Assembly: GCA_002717185.1 (NCBI GenBank)
Contig: PBDC01000040.1
Coordinates: 9,198 to 36,632, forward strand
DNA: 27,435 nucleotides
Origin: Rhodospirillaceae bacterium
GTDB taxonomy: Bacteria; Pseudomonadota; Alphaproteobacteria; UBA8366; GCA-2717185
Direction: 5' to 3'
The notes below the pieces were generated by a model that saw only the letters and a program-made list of their open reading frames with translations, was not told the DNA's origin and did no database searches. A program made the position numbers and the translations under genes. This document shows positions 16,695-24,547 of the stretch, one piece after another. The stretch's first letter is position 1, and every line of letters begins with the position of its first letter.

Positions 16695-17318
16695 TTACGT
16701 CTCGGTTGCTGACAATGCGGCGATCAGTTCGCCGACAACAACACCTGGGTTCGCCGCCCGCATGACAGACCCCATAACTGCAACACCGGCTGCGCCCGCC
16801 TCAATACAGCTGGCTGCGTTAGCCGCCGTGACACCGCCCAATGCGAGAACCGGTATGCGCACCGCTTCAACGATCTGCGCTAACCCTTTTGGTTTTAGAG
16901 CGGGACCGTAGCCAGGTTTGCTGTCAGTCTCGAAGACTGGACTCGCGGTTAAGTAGCTCGCGCCCTCCGCCGCAGCCATTTGCGCTTCAGTAACAGAATG
17001 TGCGGACACGCCGATTAGCGTATCCGGCCCCATGACTCGGCGAATTGTGGCAATTGGCTGGCCCTGCGGCAGATGAACCGCCTTGACTTGGCAGATCGCC
17101 GCTGCGTTGAAATCGTTGTTCACCGAAACCATGGCCCCGAAACTTTTGGCCACCGTCTTGGCCTCCTTGACAATCGGACTCAATTCCGCTGTCGCTAGAT
17201 CCTTCTCTCGGATCATAATCCATCGGCACCCAGCCTGTAGAGCCTGTGCGAGGACTTCAGAAAGCGGTAAGTCCGTATTTTTGCGATCGGTGATTAGAAG
17301 CAGCGATGGAGCCGCCAT
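16695..17318 (-). CDS. thiE: thiamine phosphate synthase family protein
   Basis: The 207-aa TIM-barrel protein matches ThiE/TenI. Motifs are LLITDR at 7-12, IREKDL at 36-41 for pyrophosphate binding, SVNND near 65-69, HLPQ near 82-85, GVSAHS near 103-108, SKPGYGPAL for the thiazole phosphate side, ALGGV near 158-162 and GVAVMGSVMRA near 178-188. ThiE joins HMP-pyrophosphate and thiazole phosphate to give thiamine phosphate in the cytosol. The early GASYL and TASPVFETDSKPG segment is as in active ThiE. TenI-type regulators share the fold, so enzyme activity is likely, not proven. It stands alone with no other thi gene in view and no recognised TPP riboswitch upstream. AGGGA supports the start. 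Confidence 0.85.
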   Translation of the reverse strand: MAAPSLLLITDRKNTDLPLSEVLAQALQAGCRWIMIREKDLATAELSPIVKEAKTVAKSFGAMVSVNNDFNAAAICQVKAVHLPQGQPIATIRRVMGPDTLIGVSAHSVTEAQMAAAEGASYLTASPVFETDSKPGYGPALKPKGLAQIVEAVRIPVLALGGVTAANAASCIEAGAAGVAVMGSVMRAANPGVVVGELIAALSATET

Positions 17319-17556
17319 ATAGCGTTGTCCCTATACCGCCTGTAACGGCTGCATCTTACCCGATTTCGCACTCGGGCGGAATCGGATGTATCAAAAACCT
17401 GTAAGCGCGCACGTTGATCCATGTTAATCCACGGATCGTTTGCCCCGTTAATTTCTGCGCATTTGCAAGGAAGTATGTTTTGGATCTACCTTGTACTCTG
17501 AGCGTAGATCGGAACGTATTGCCCTCACGCCCCAATCGTTTGTAATACCAGTGCTA

Positions 17557-18036
17557 CTATTGTATCTGCCAACTGCCATCCGGCTGGCGGCATGCTGTAC
17601 CGAAAGCCTCTTCGGTGCGGCCGCCTACAGTGACGGACTGCTGATATTCACGGCAATAGGCACCCGTTTTAGACTGCCGCCCCTCGCGGATTGGCGTCAC
17701 ACTACCCTGGTTACCGGTGTCAGGGTTTCTCCAGATCACAGGCTGGCCGATCGGCACACTGTGTGCGCTTTCCGCCGCTTGAGCCACCTGCAGCCTGTCT
17801 GCACGGTCAAGCGACTTACCTACGGAATTTCCAAGCAATGCGCCGCCCAGCGTACCGATAGCTACTGCCGCAAGCTTACCGCTGCCAGAGCCGACTTGCG
17901 AACCGGCCAACGCACCAAGACCAGCCCCAATCAGAGTGCCGCCAGTTTGTTTCTGGCCCCCCGTAGTAGTGCAGGCCGACAACGCAACCGCAACAAACAC
18001 GACCGAAATAATTCGCCCCATCTTCTTCGCCGTCAT
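17557..18036 (-). CDS. glycine-zipper outer-membrane lipoprotein (17-kDa antigen type)
   Basis: The 159-aa protein has a signal peptide ending in the lipobox LSAC, so Cys22 would be lipidated. A glycine-zipper 2TM segment runs from about 33 to 75 (GGTLIGAGLGALAG, then GTLGGALLGNSVG). A C-terminal domain with VIWRNPDTGNQGSVTP and Cys128/Cys149 (GAYCREYQQ...TACRQPDGSW) is typical of rickettsial 17-kDa surface antigen relatives common in Alphaproteobacteria. The start at 18036 has GGAGG seven bases upstream; the longer frame to 18054 only adds the ribosome site itself. It is likely anchored in the outer membrane with a structural role. Confidence 0.9.
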   Translation of the reverse strand: MTAKKMGRIISVVFVAVALSACTTTGGQKQTGGTLIGAGLGALAGSQVGSGSGKLAAVAIGTLGGALLGNSVGKSLDRADRLQVAQAAESAHSVPIGQPVIWRNPDTGNQGSVTPIREGRQSKTGAYCREYQQSVTVGGRTEEAFGTACRQPDGSWQIQ

Positions 18037-18349
18037 CTTGTGCTCCTCCAACAAATCGCGGTGTCGAGTCCTATATGAATGGATCAGACACCCTTTTGGC
18101 GCCCGAATATCTTATAACTTTTACCATATTATTTATATGTACTTTTAATGTCAAATTAATACATTAAATGGTGTAACGATCGAATACATGCGAAATTATT
18201 TATTAACTTACAATACCTTAAATATATCAATTTTTAATATCTTCCCAGCCTACCGCTTGCGCATATTCCAAATCGCGTGTAGTTACGGAAAACTTATAGG
18301 TAAATTTAGTAAATTTTTGATCATGGAGCTGCATAAATACGAGGTACGG
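18037..18349. promoter_or_regulatory. AT-rich divergent control region with two palindromes
   Basis: These 313 bp separate the lipoprotein gene (leftward) from the winged-helix gene (rightward). About 18110-18320 is strikingly AT-rich compared with everything around it. Two palindromes stand out. TTTAATGT at 18144-18151 and ACATTAAA at 18161-18168 form a perfect 8-bp inverted repeat with a 9-bp spacer. AAATTTAGTAAATTT at 18302-18316 is a 7-bp inverted repeat around one base. Both resemble operators rather than terminators. The second sits 33 bp before the regulator's start. Confidence 0.6.
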
Positions 18350-18760
18350 ATGGCGCAGAAATACAACAACGCGCAACATAAACAGTACTTGGAGATGATC
18401 GATGGTGTGGGCCGTCGCTGGATTGAAGTTTTCGAAGGGAATACGGAATTTTATTCCGCTGCATATTGGGACCTACTGACCGGCATCTGGCGAGCCGATG
18501 GTCCTGTACGCAAGACCGATGCGCTGCGCTACATGACAGCGATCAAGAGCGCCCACACCGCCAGCAAATATGTCGACCACTCGATCATGAAAGGTATTCT
18601 GATCGAATCCGACAACCCTGATGACGCGCGCTCAAAACTGCTGGTGCTGTCGGATAACATGAGGGAACAGCTTAACATTTTTTTCGATGCCGCCGTCGGT
18701 AGTGTGCGACGTGCTAACCGTGCAATCGACGAGAAAGGCCCCTCACCCGAAGACCCATGA
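18350..18760 (+). CDS. MarR-like winged-helix DNA-binding protein (probable)
   Basis: The 136-aa protein is mostly helical. A central VRKTDALRYMTAIKSAHTA is followed by ASKYVDHSIMKGIL (recognition helix), then NPDDARSKLLVLSDNMRE as the wing and C-terminal helix. This matches the MarR pattern S-x-TASRYVD--GL---DPxDxRSKLV-LT, so I infer a winged-helix regulator. I cannot name a subfamily, and the N-terminal part (QYLEMIDGVGRRWIEVFEGN) is not familiar. I take ATG 18350, with GAGG five bases upstream, over the in-frame ATG 18323. It lies just downstream of two palindromes, suggesting self-regulation, and 58 bp before the CoA transferase gene. Confidence 0.7.
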   Translation: MAQKYNNAQHKQYLEMIDGVGRRWIEVFEGNTEFYSAAYWDLLTGIWRADGPVRKTDALRYMTAIKSAHTASKYVDHSIMKGILIESDNPDDARSKLLVLSDNMREQLNIFFDAAVGSVRRANRAIDEKGPSPEDP

Positions 18761-18818
18761 TTGCTGGCGGTTGCCTCGCGGAGACCAGGTCACATACCGA
18801 AACCCACTAGGACAAAAA

Positions 18819-20039
18819 ATGACGGAAATTTTGAAGGGACTTAGACTTGTCGAAGTCTCAGCCTTTATCGCCGCACCTTATGCTGGCCTAAACCTGGCGC
18901 AGATGGGCGCTGACGTGATCCGCATCGACCCTGTGGGTGGCGGTTTAGATTACCGGCGCTGGCCTGTCACTCAAGAGAACAGGAGCCTTTACTGGGCCGG
19001 GCTAAACAAGGGCAAGCGATCAATTATGTTGAATGTCCGCGAGGCCAAAGGTCGCGAGTTGGCACACGCGCTAATGACCAAGGAGGGACCAAACAGCGGC
19101 ATCGTGCTGACCAATCTACCGGCGCGCGGTTGGCTAGATTACGAAGGTCTGAAGGCGAAACGCAACGACCTAATCATGCTTGGCATAACCGGTAATCGGG
19201 ATGGTTCCATCGCACTTGACTACACTGTCAACGCCGCCGCGGGTTTTCCTCAGGTGACGGGTCCGGAAGGGCACGAAGGCCCAGTTAACCATGTCATGCC
19301 CATGTGGGACGTGGTTGCGGGCCTGTCCGCCGTAAACGGCATCCTGGCCGCCGAACGTCGCCGCCGCGAGACCGGCGTAGGCCAATTCATCAGTCTCGCC
19401 TTGGCGGATACGGCATTCTCAACCCTGAGTCATCTCGGCTATATCGGCGAGGTGCAGATCAATGGTGACGACCGACCGGGCACAGGGAACCAAGTTTACG
19501 GCACATTTGGCTGTGATTTTTCAACCAGCGACGAGCGGCGGGTCATGATCACCGCCTTTACGCCGCGCCACTGGCAAGCCTTGCAAAAAGCGACGGGGAC
19601 CGAAGATCAGATCGCGACATTGGCCAATGAGCTTGATCTCGATCTCACCAAGGAGGAAGCTCGTTGGGCCGCCCGCGACAGAATTATCGATGTCCTCGAA
19701 CCTTGGTTTTCCGATCATACATTGGACGAGGCGCGCATTGCGCTTGACGGAGCCGGAGCCTGTTGGGGACCCTATCAGTCTTTCACGCAGGCGGTACAGG
19801 AGGACAGGCGCATCTCCATCGAAAACCCAATGTTCGAAGAGGTCAATCAGCCCGGGATCGGTCGTTATCTTGCATCAGGTCCGATACTCGAATTCGACAA
19901 AGACCCACGAACACCAGTTACCCCGGCCCCCCTATTGGGCGGCAACACGGATGAGATCCTTGCGTGCGAACTGGGCCTCGGTGAAGGCGAAATCGGCAGA
20001 CTGCATGACGACGGCATTGTCGCCGGGGTTATGGCTTGA
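18819..20039 (+). CDS. CaiB/BaiF family CoA transferase (2-methylfumaryl-CoA isomerase-like)
   Basis: The 406-aa family III CoA transferase opens with LKGLRLVEVSAFIAAPYAGLN and MGADVIRIDP at 29-38. The catalytic Asp is probably Asp164 in MPMWDVVAGLSAVNGILAAE, and GQFISLALADTAF follows at 188-200. GGGLDYRRWPVT near 40-51 and GLNKGKRSI near 61-69 are the CoA-binding region. The overall pattern, especially PVNHVMPMWD, resembles alphaproteobacterial proteins annotated as 2-methylfumaryl-CoA isomerase (Mct), which moves CoA within one molecule. A simple intermolecular CoA transferase is the alternative. AGGA seven bases before ATG 18819 decides the start; the frame is open earlier but overlaps the regulator gene. 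Confidence 0.9.
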   Translation: MTEILKGLRLVEVSAFIAAPYAGLNLAQMGADVIRIDPVGGGLDYRRWPVTQENRSLYWAGLNKGKRSIMLNVREAKGRELAHALMTKEGPNSGIVLTNLPARGWLDYEGLKAKRNDLIMLGITGNRDGSIALDYTVNAAAGFPQVTGPEGHEGPVNHVMPMWDVVAGLSAVNGILAAERRRRETGVGQFISLALADTAFSTLSHLGYIGEVQINGDDRPGTGNQVYGTFGCDFSTSDERRVMITAFTPRHWQALQKATGTEDQIATLANELDLDLTKEEARWAARDRIIDVLEPWFSDHTLDEARIALDGAGACWGPYQSFTQAVQEDRRISIENPMFEEVNQPGIGRYLASGPILEFDKDPRTPVTPAPLLGGNTDEILACELGLGEGEIGRLHDDGIVAGVMA

Positions 20040-20059
20040 GCAACATTACCATATTTCAT

Positions 20060-20908
20060 CTAACTGCCAGCTTTCAGTGCGTCCCAGTACCTCTTATTCA
20101 CGCCATCGATTAATTCGTCATGCATAACGCCAAGGCAGGCACGATAGCTGTAGCGAGAATCATAACGCTTGATGATGGTGTGATCGGTAACGCTGCGGCA
20201 GGCGTAAAACGCATCCTTAACGTGGGCCACTGCATCAGCCGGCGCGGGTTGCCGCATCGCCCCCTCGCGCGCCGCCAAGCGCTCAGTTTTGCTGGATGCC
20301 CGATCGCGTGGTAGCACATTCATCGCGTATCGCACTAAGCGTGCGCCGGTAATTTCATCACTATGGTTAGACAAAACTCTCTCAGCTGTGCCGCGCTGCG
20401 TGGTCTTAGCGATCTTCAGGTCGGACGGCGTTTGCGGGTTAGGGTCGCCTTGATTCGCATCCGGAAACAACAGGACGTTACCCGTCACCCGGACCGCCAA
20501 CGATGTCAAACCATGCTGGTATATCACAGCTTCGTCAACGCTCAAGGTCACGGCATAGTGCTCGCGTTCTGCGCTGATATTTAGCAGCTTCGCGGCGGGC
20601 AAAATCTTTTCCTGGCCGGCGGCTGTTCGGCCCATCAATATCATCGTGTCCTCAACACGAGTACTTCGCGCGCCTCGGATATTCGCATCTCTTGCGCGCA
20701 AACGATAACTCTTGCCGCGCTGTGGGTTGCTGCGATCGGGCTGCAAGCAGATTGCTGCTACTTCTGTCGAGCAGGAGCCGTTCTCGCAGGTGAGTGGAAT
20801 TTCATCGGAGGGTGTAACAACCATAAGCACTTGTGGGGCAGCGGCAGCGGCGGCGATGAATCCTAAAATTCCAAGAATAGATGTAATAGCAAAGGCTCTT
20901 GCAGGCAT
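20060..20908 (-). CDS. secreted protein of unknown function
   Basis: The 282-aa product starts with a clear signal peptide (about 1-24, ITSILGILGFIAAAAAAPQ) and should be periplasmic or exported. The mature part begins with a Cys cluster, CENGSCSTEVAAIC, then a beta-rich region and a charged C-terminal half with two further cysteines (FYACRS and YRACLG). Spacing suggests disulphide bonds. I know no family. GGAGG about 11 bases upstream supports the ATG. Codon use looks normal, and it ends 20 bp from the convergent CoA transferase gene. Confidence 0.75.
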   Translation of the reverse strand: MPARAFAITSILGILGFIAAAAAAPQVLMVVTPSDEIPLTCENGSCSTEVAAICLQPDRSNPQRGKSYRLRARDANIRGARSTRVEDTMILMGRTAAGQEKILPAAKLLNISAEREHYAVTLSVDEAVIYQHGLTSLAVRVTGNVLLFPDANQGDPNPQTPSDLKIAKTTQRGTAERVLSNHSDEITGARLVRYAMNVLPRDRASSKTERLAAREGAMRQPAPADAVAHVKDAFYACRSVTDHTIIKRYDSRYSYRACLGVMHDELIDGVNKRYWDALKAGS

Positions 20909-21072
20909 TACGGCAGCCCCTCCATTTATTCGTCTCCAATTTATTATAGTCGAATTCCCTTAAGGAGAAAAAACAGTCCGGGGATTCATACGCATTTATA
21001 AAAGCAAAAATTGCGATTAAGCGCGCGGCAAATTCTTTGTAAGGTCTGGCAAAAGACGGGAAGGAATACGCA

Positions 21073-22077
21073 ATGCCAGCAAAGAAACGTCAATGGGTCG
21101 CCGTGACCGCGACGGATGACTTTCCAGTCAAAATGAAACCGGTCCGCGAAGCGTTGCGAGGTATTGCCCCCGTACGCACAGTTCCGTTGCCATTCAGCCC
21201 TATCAGTGCGGCAGAAGAAAAGAAGTTCGCCAAACAGTTCCAGGGTGCCACTAGTATCCTGCTGCGGCCGGGGTACGTAACCCCGACCTTGCTCCACCAA
21301 CTGCCGGATTTAAAGATCGTGGCTGTGCATGGCGCTGGTGTCGATCAAGTCGATGTCGAAGCATGCACGGAATACGGTGTTCTGGTGACAAACGCTCCGG
21401 GCGCTAATGCGGATTCGGTCGCGGAACTGACCCTGGGCCTAATGATCAGTCTCGCCCGTCAGATTCCCAGAAGTGCCTGGCAGGTCCACTATGAAAAGGC
21501 GTGGGGTGAAGCACGTCATACCGGCAGTGAATTGCGGGGCAAGACGTTGGGCCTAGTTGCGGTTGGCCAAATTGGCCGGCGGGTTGCCGGACTCTGCAAG
21601 GCGTTTGGTATGAAGGTCTGCGGGTTCGATCCTGGGCTTACCACAAAGGAGATGCGCTCTTTAGGCGTACGTCCGATGCAGCTAGACGCGTTGTTGGCAG
21701 CGTCCGACTATCTTTCTCTGCATGCACCCCACACACCGGCGACTTATCACCTGATTGATCGCAAAGCGATTGCAAAGATGAAAAGGGGCGCTTTCCTGAT
21801 TAACGCGGCACGGGGACCATTGGTTGACGAGTTGGCGATGGCCCAGGCACTTAAGAGCGGCAGGCTAGGTGGGGCAGCGCTTGATGTACTAGAAGGTGAA
21901 CCGCCGGACCCGAAGAGCCCGATCTTCGACGCTCCCAATATACTGCTGACCCCGCATATGGGCGGCTCGACCGGCGAGTGCCTCGACCGGATCGCAAGTA
22001 CCGCAGCCAGCGATATTGCACGAATGCTGCAAGGGAAACAGCCGAAATACCGCATCAACCGGCCCCGCCGATCTTAA
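21073..22077 (+). CDS. D-isomer-specific 2-hydroxyacid dehydrogenase
   Basis: The 334-aa NAD(P)-dependent enzyme belongs to the SerA/GyaR/LdhA superfamily. The nucleotide-binding motif is GLVAVGQIGRRVAG at 160-173 with an acidic residue at Asp186. The catalytic set is complete: Arg247 in NAARGPLVDE, Glu276 in DVLEGEPPD and His295 in LTPHMGGST. NAPGANADSVAELT at 107-120 is also canonical. It should reduce a 2-oxoacid or oxidise a D-2-hydroxyacid (glyoxylate/hydroxypyruvate or phosphoglycerate class). GGAAGGA eight bases upstream marks the start. The absence of an ACT domain argues against a classical long SerA. Confidence 0.93.
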   Translation: MPAKKRQWVAVTATDDFPVKMKPVREALRGIAPVRTVPLPFSPISAAEEKKFAKQFQGATSILLRPGYVTPTLLHQLPDLKIVAVHGAGVDQVDVEACTEYGVLVTNAPGANADSVAELTLGLMISLARQIPRSAWQVHYEKAWGEARHTGSELRGKTLGLVAVGQIGRRVAGLCKAFGMKVCGFDPGLTTKEMRSLGVRPMQLDALLAASDYLSLHAPHTPATYHLIDRKAIAKMKRGAFLINAARGPLVDELAMAQALKSGRLGGAALDVLEGEPPDPKSPIFDAPNILLTPHMGGSTGECLDRIASTAASDIARMLQGKQPKYRINRPRRS

Positions 22078-22227
22078 TGCGTCGCCAAATACCAACGTGC
22101 GGAGCTTGCAACACAAATTGACAAAACGTCTACCAAATTTGACTAATTGCACGCGATAGGCCTCTAAAAATATCCGAGGCAGCACAGCGGATTAGACCTT
22201 TCAAATGATCTCGCCACCGATAAACTA

Positions 22228-22244
22228 GGCGCTCAATGAGCGCC
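22228..22244 (+). promoter_or_regulatory. GC-rich hairpin in the leader of the M20 peptidase gene
   Basis: GGCGCTC (22228-22234) and GAGCGCC (22238-22244) are perfect complements around AAT. The hairpin ends 19 bases before the start codon, next to the weak ribosome site GGAAAG. There is no T-tract, so it is not a normal terminator; it could be a leader element or an operator. Confidence 0.45.
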
Positions 22245-22263
22245 ACCAAAACACTGGAAAGCA

Positions 22264-23409
22264 ATGTCAGATCAGACAAGTAACACGCCCAAGGTCGACG
22301 CGGATGAGATCCTTGAGGGCATCCGCACGTGGGTCGAAATAGAATCACCTTCAAATGACGGCGAAGCGGTTAATCGGATGGTGGATAAAGTTGAAACCGA
22401 CATGCAAGCGATCGGGGCCGAAATCAACCGGACACCAGGACGTGACGGCTTCGGCGATATTCTGACCACCCGTACTCCGTGGGGTGGCGATGAGCCAGGG
22501 ATCCTGGTCCTCAGTCATAGCGACACAGTGCACCCGATTGGCATGCTGGACGACGTGCTTCGCTGGCGCCGCGAAGGCGACAGCGTATTCGGGCCAGGCA
22601 TCTATGACATGAAATCCGGCGCCTACATGGCCTATTACGCCTATCGGCACCTGGTACGACAGGGCAAGCAGACGCCTCTGCCCATCACCTTCATGTTCGT
22701 TCCAGAGGAAGAAGTCGGCAGTCCGACCTCGCAGGCCGCGATCGAAGCGGCCGCGCGCGCCAACAAGTATGTATTAGTTACAGAACCGGCAAGGGAGGGC
22801 GGTAAAATCGTCACCGGACGCCGTGGCTCAGCCAGATTTAAGATCACTGTATCTGGCGTGCCGGCCCATTCCGGTTTGCGCCATCAAGATGGACGCAGTG
22901 CGATCAAGGAAATGGCACAGCATATCCTCTGGATTGAGGGCCTCACCGATTACGAACGCAACGTGACCACCAATGTCGGGCTAATTTCTGGCGGAACCGG
23001 AACCAATGTCGTGCCTAGTGAATGTACGGTCGAAGTCGACATGCGCCTGCCGGACATGGAAGCGGTCGATGAATTCGTAGAACCTGTCCTTAATCTGAAA
23101 AATATTGACCCCGACTGCACCGTCACTGTGAAGGGTGGTTTGAACCGCCCCCCTTACCATAAAGACGAAGGCATTACGGCACTGTACGAGCACGCCAAAG
23201 GGCTTGCCGAGGATATCGGTTTCAATCTGGAAGACATGTACACTGGCGGCGGTAGCGACGGTAACTTCACCGCTGCCCTTGGCGTGCCCACCTTGGATGG
23301 ACTCGGGGCAGATGGCCGCGGCGCACATGCCCATGACGAGCAAATTTATTTTTCGTCTCTGGAGCCTCGAACCGCACTGTGGATTAGGCTATTCGAGACA
23401 CTCGAATAG
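22264..23409 (+). CDS. M20 family metallopeptidase (glutamate carboxypeptidase type)
   Basis: The 381-aa protein matches the M20A/CPG2 group, two-zinc exopeptidases or amidohydrolases. Ligands and catalytic residues fit the family: His85 in SHSDTVHP, Asp115 in YDMKSG, catalytic Glu149 and metal Glu150 in PEEEVGS, Glu174 in VTEPA, and His357 near the C-terminus in AHAHDEQ. The lid domain begins at about RRGSARFKITVSGVPAHSG (187-204). It likely releases a C-terminal amino acid such as glutamate from an acylated substrate in the cytosol; there is no signal peptide. It ends a few bases from the convergent dehalogenase gene. Confidence 0.92.
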   Translation: MSDQTSNTPKVDADEILEGIRTWVEIESPSNDGEAVNRMVDKVETDMQAIGAEINRTPGRDGFGDILTTRTPWGGDEPGILVLSHSDTVHPIGMLDDVLRWRREGDSVFGPGIYDMKSGAYMAYYAYRHLVRQGKQTPLPITFMFVPEEEVGSPTSQAAIEAAARANKYVLVTEPAREGGKIVTGRRGSARFKITVSGVPAHSGLRHQDGRSAIKEMAQHILWIEGLTDYERNVTTNVGLISGGTGTNVVPSECTVEVDMRLPDMEAVDEFVEPVLNLKNIDPDCTVTVKGGLNRPPYHKDEGITALYEHAKGLAEDIGFNLEDMYTGGGSDGNFTAALGVPTLDGLGADGRGAHAHDEQIYFSSLEPRTALWIRLFETLE

Positions 23410-23414
23410 GGTTT

Positions 23415-24128
23415 TCAACAACCCAATTGATCGGCGAGGTGCTCGAAATCGTTCGCTATGTAGTCAAAATCGTGCTCGGCCTGGACATCCTTTGTCTGAT
23501 TTTCTCCGTATTCTGTGGGACGTGACACGAAAGCTGTGCCCAACCCGCAACCGCGGGCTGCCAAAAGGTCGCCATTATGGGCAGCTGTCATCAACACCTG
23601 CTCTGGCGGCAAGCCGAGGCGATCACATGCTTCGGTGTAGGCTGCAGGAACCGGCTTGTAGTGTCCAACAACCTCGGCTCCGAGGATAGCATCCCACGGA
23701 AGTCCAGCTCGTTTCGCCATATTAACCATTAAAGCGATATTACCATTAGACTGAGTCGCGATGATAAATTTCGATTTGAGGCGCGTTAGGCCGGCAACAG
23801 TATCCGGCCATGGGTCGAGACGGTGCCAGGCGAAATTAAAGTCGTCGATTTCTCCCTCGTCTAGACTATTGATCCCAGTCTGATTAAGCATTTCGAGCAG
23901 GTTTTCCCGATGCAGAACATCCAGCTTGACAAAATTCCGATCACCGTCACGAATTCGGGCCATAGCCGGATCGTAGAGGGATCGCCAACCATCCGCGAAG
24001 GCCGGCCAGTCGACATCCAATCCTTTGTGAGCAGCCAACGCTTCACCTTCCTTGATGATACTGCTGCGCCAATCGACGACCGTGCCGAAGACGTCAAATA
24101 TCAAAGCCTTAATTTGATTGTCCGGCAT
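23415..24128 (-). CDS. haloacid dehalogenase type II (HAD superfamily)
   Basis: The 237-aa HAD enzyme has nucleophile Asp12 in FDVFGTVVDWR, motif II TQSNGN, motif III Lys in GHYKPVPAAY and the motif IV region TAAHNGDLLAARGCGLGTAFV. VVDWR after motif I and PTEYG near the C-terminus are typical of 2-haloacid dehalogenase type II, which hydrolyses 2-haloacids to 2-hydroxyacids with inversion. The motif IV residues AAHNGD replace the SSN-x-x-D of characterised L-haloacid dehalogenases, as in many genomic family members, so dehalogenation is not certain. The start at 24128 (MPDNQIK) has GGGAG upstream; the longer frame from 24155 is less likely. Confidence 0.85.
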   Translation of the reverse strand: MPDNQIKALIFDVFGTVVDWRSSIIKEGEALAAHKGLDVDWPAFADGWRSLYDPAMARIRDGDRNFVKLDVLHRENLLEMLNQTGINSLDEGEIDDFNFAWHRLDPWPDTVAGLTRLKSKFIIATQSNGNIALMVNMAKRAGLPWDAILGAEVVGHYKPVPAAYTEACDRLGLPPEQVLMTAAHNGDLLAARGCGLGTAFVSRPTEYGENQTKDVQAEHDFDYIANDFEHLADQLGC

Positions 24129-24547
24129 ACCCGCTCCCATTAAAGAAATTCCCAACGAAACACTATATACAACCTAATAACTTGCAACGCGCATTATAAC
24201 TATGCCGATAAAAACGGAAATTTTGGAAATCCCGGAACATGAATGCCCGAACGCATTTCATAACTGTCTATTGAAACTATAAAAATATAATTAGTTCAGG
24301 GAGTTTAGCAGCAAAGTTCCGAAGGGAGAGAAAGCCACACTGGCGAAAACTACTATAGCCTTGAGTGTCGCGGCGTTTGTCGCATCGAGTATTAGACTGC
24401 TCGTGTCTGCAGTGAGCGTAAACACCCCAGTGCAGTCGGTTGGTTGCAACCCTTGCCAATCTAATAAGGGCGTCTATTCGTGATGATGTACAGAACGTCC
24501 GTTGGAGGCGGATAAGATACTGCTGGAATTTCATTGAAATTTTTTAA
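24129..24547. other. gap between dehalogenase and znuA
   Basis: This 419-bp stretch has no intact gene. The left part is AT-rich. A 47-codon plus-strand frame (about 24340-24483) begins with a CTG and reads as a signal-like peptide LAKTTIALSVAAFVASS ending with GCNPCQSNKG. GGGAG lies upstream, but no normal start codon is present. AATTT/AAATT at 24525-24539 with six Ts beyond is a weak hairpin pointing rightward. Confidence 0.4.

Noticed and set aside
18188..18349. N-terminal extension of the winged-helix ORF
   Set aside because: These codons are extremely AT-rich and include the palindrome. The ATG at 18350 has a proper GAGG site, so the extension is untranslated leader.
23409..23424. GGGTT/AACCC hairpin between the convergent M20 and dehalogenase genes
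   Set aside because: The stem is only 5 bp, has no T-tract on either side, and overlaps both stop codons. It is too weak to call a terminator.
24340..24483. Small plus-strand peptide LAKTTIALSVAAFVASS... with two Cys
   Set aside because: It lacks a standard start codon and any family match. It is kept only as a note in the gap entry.
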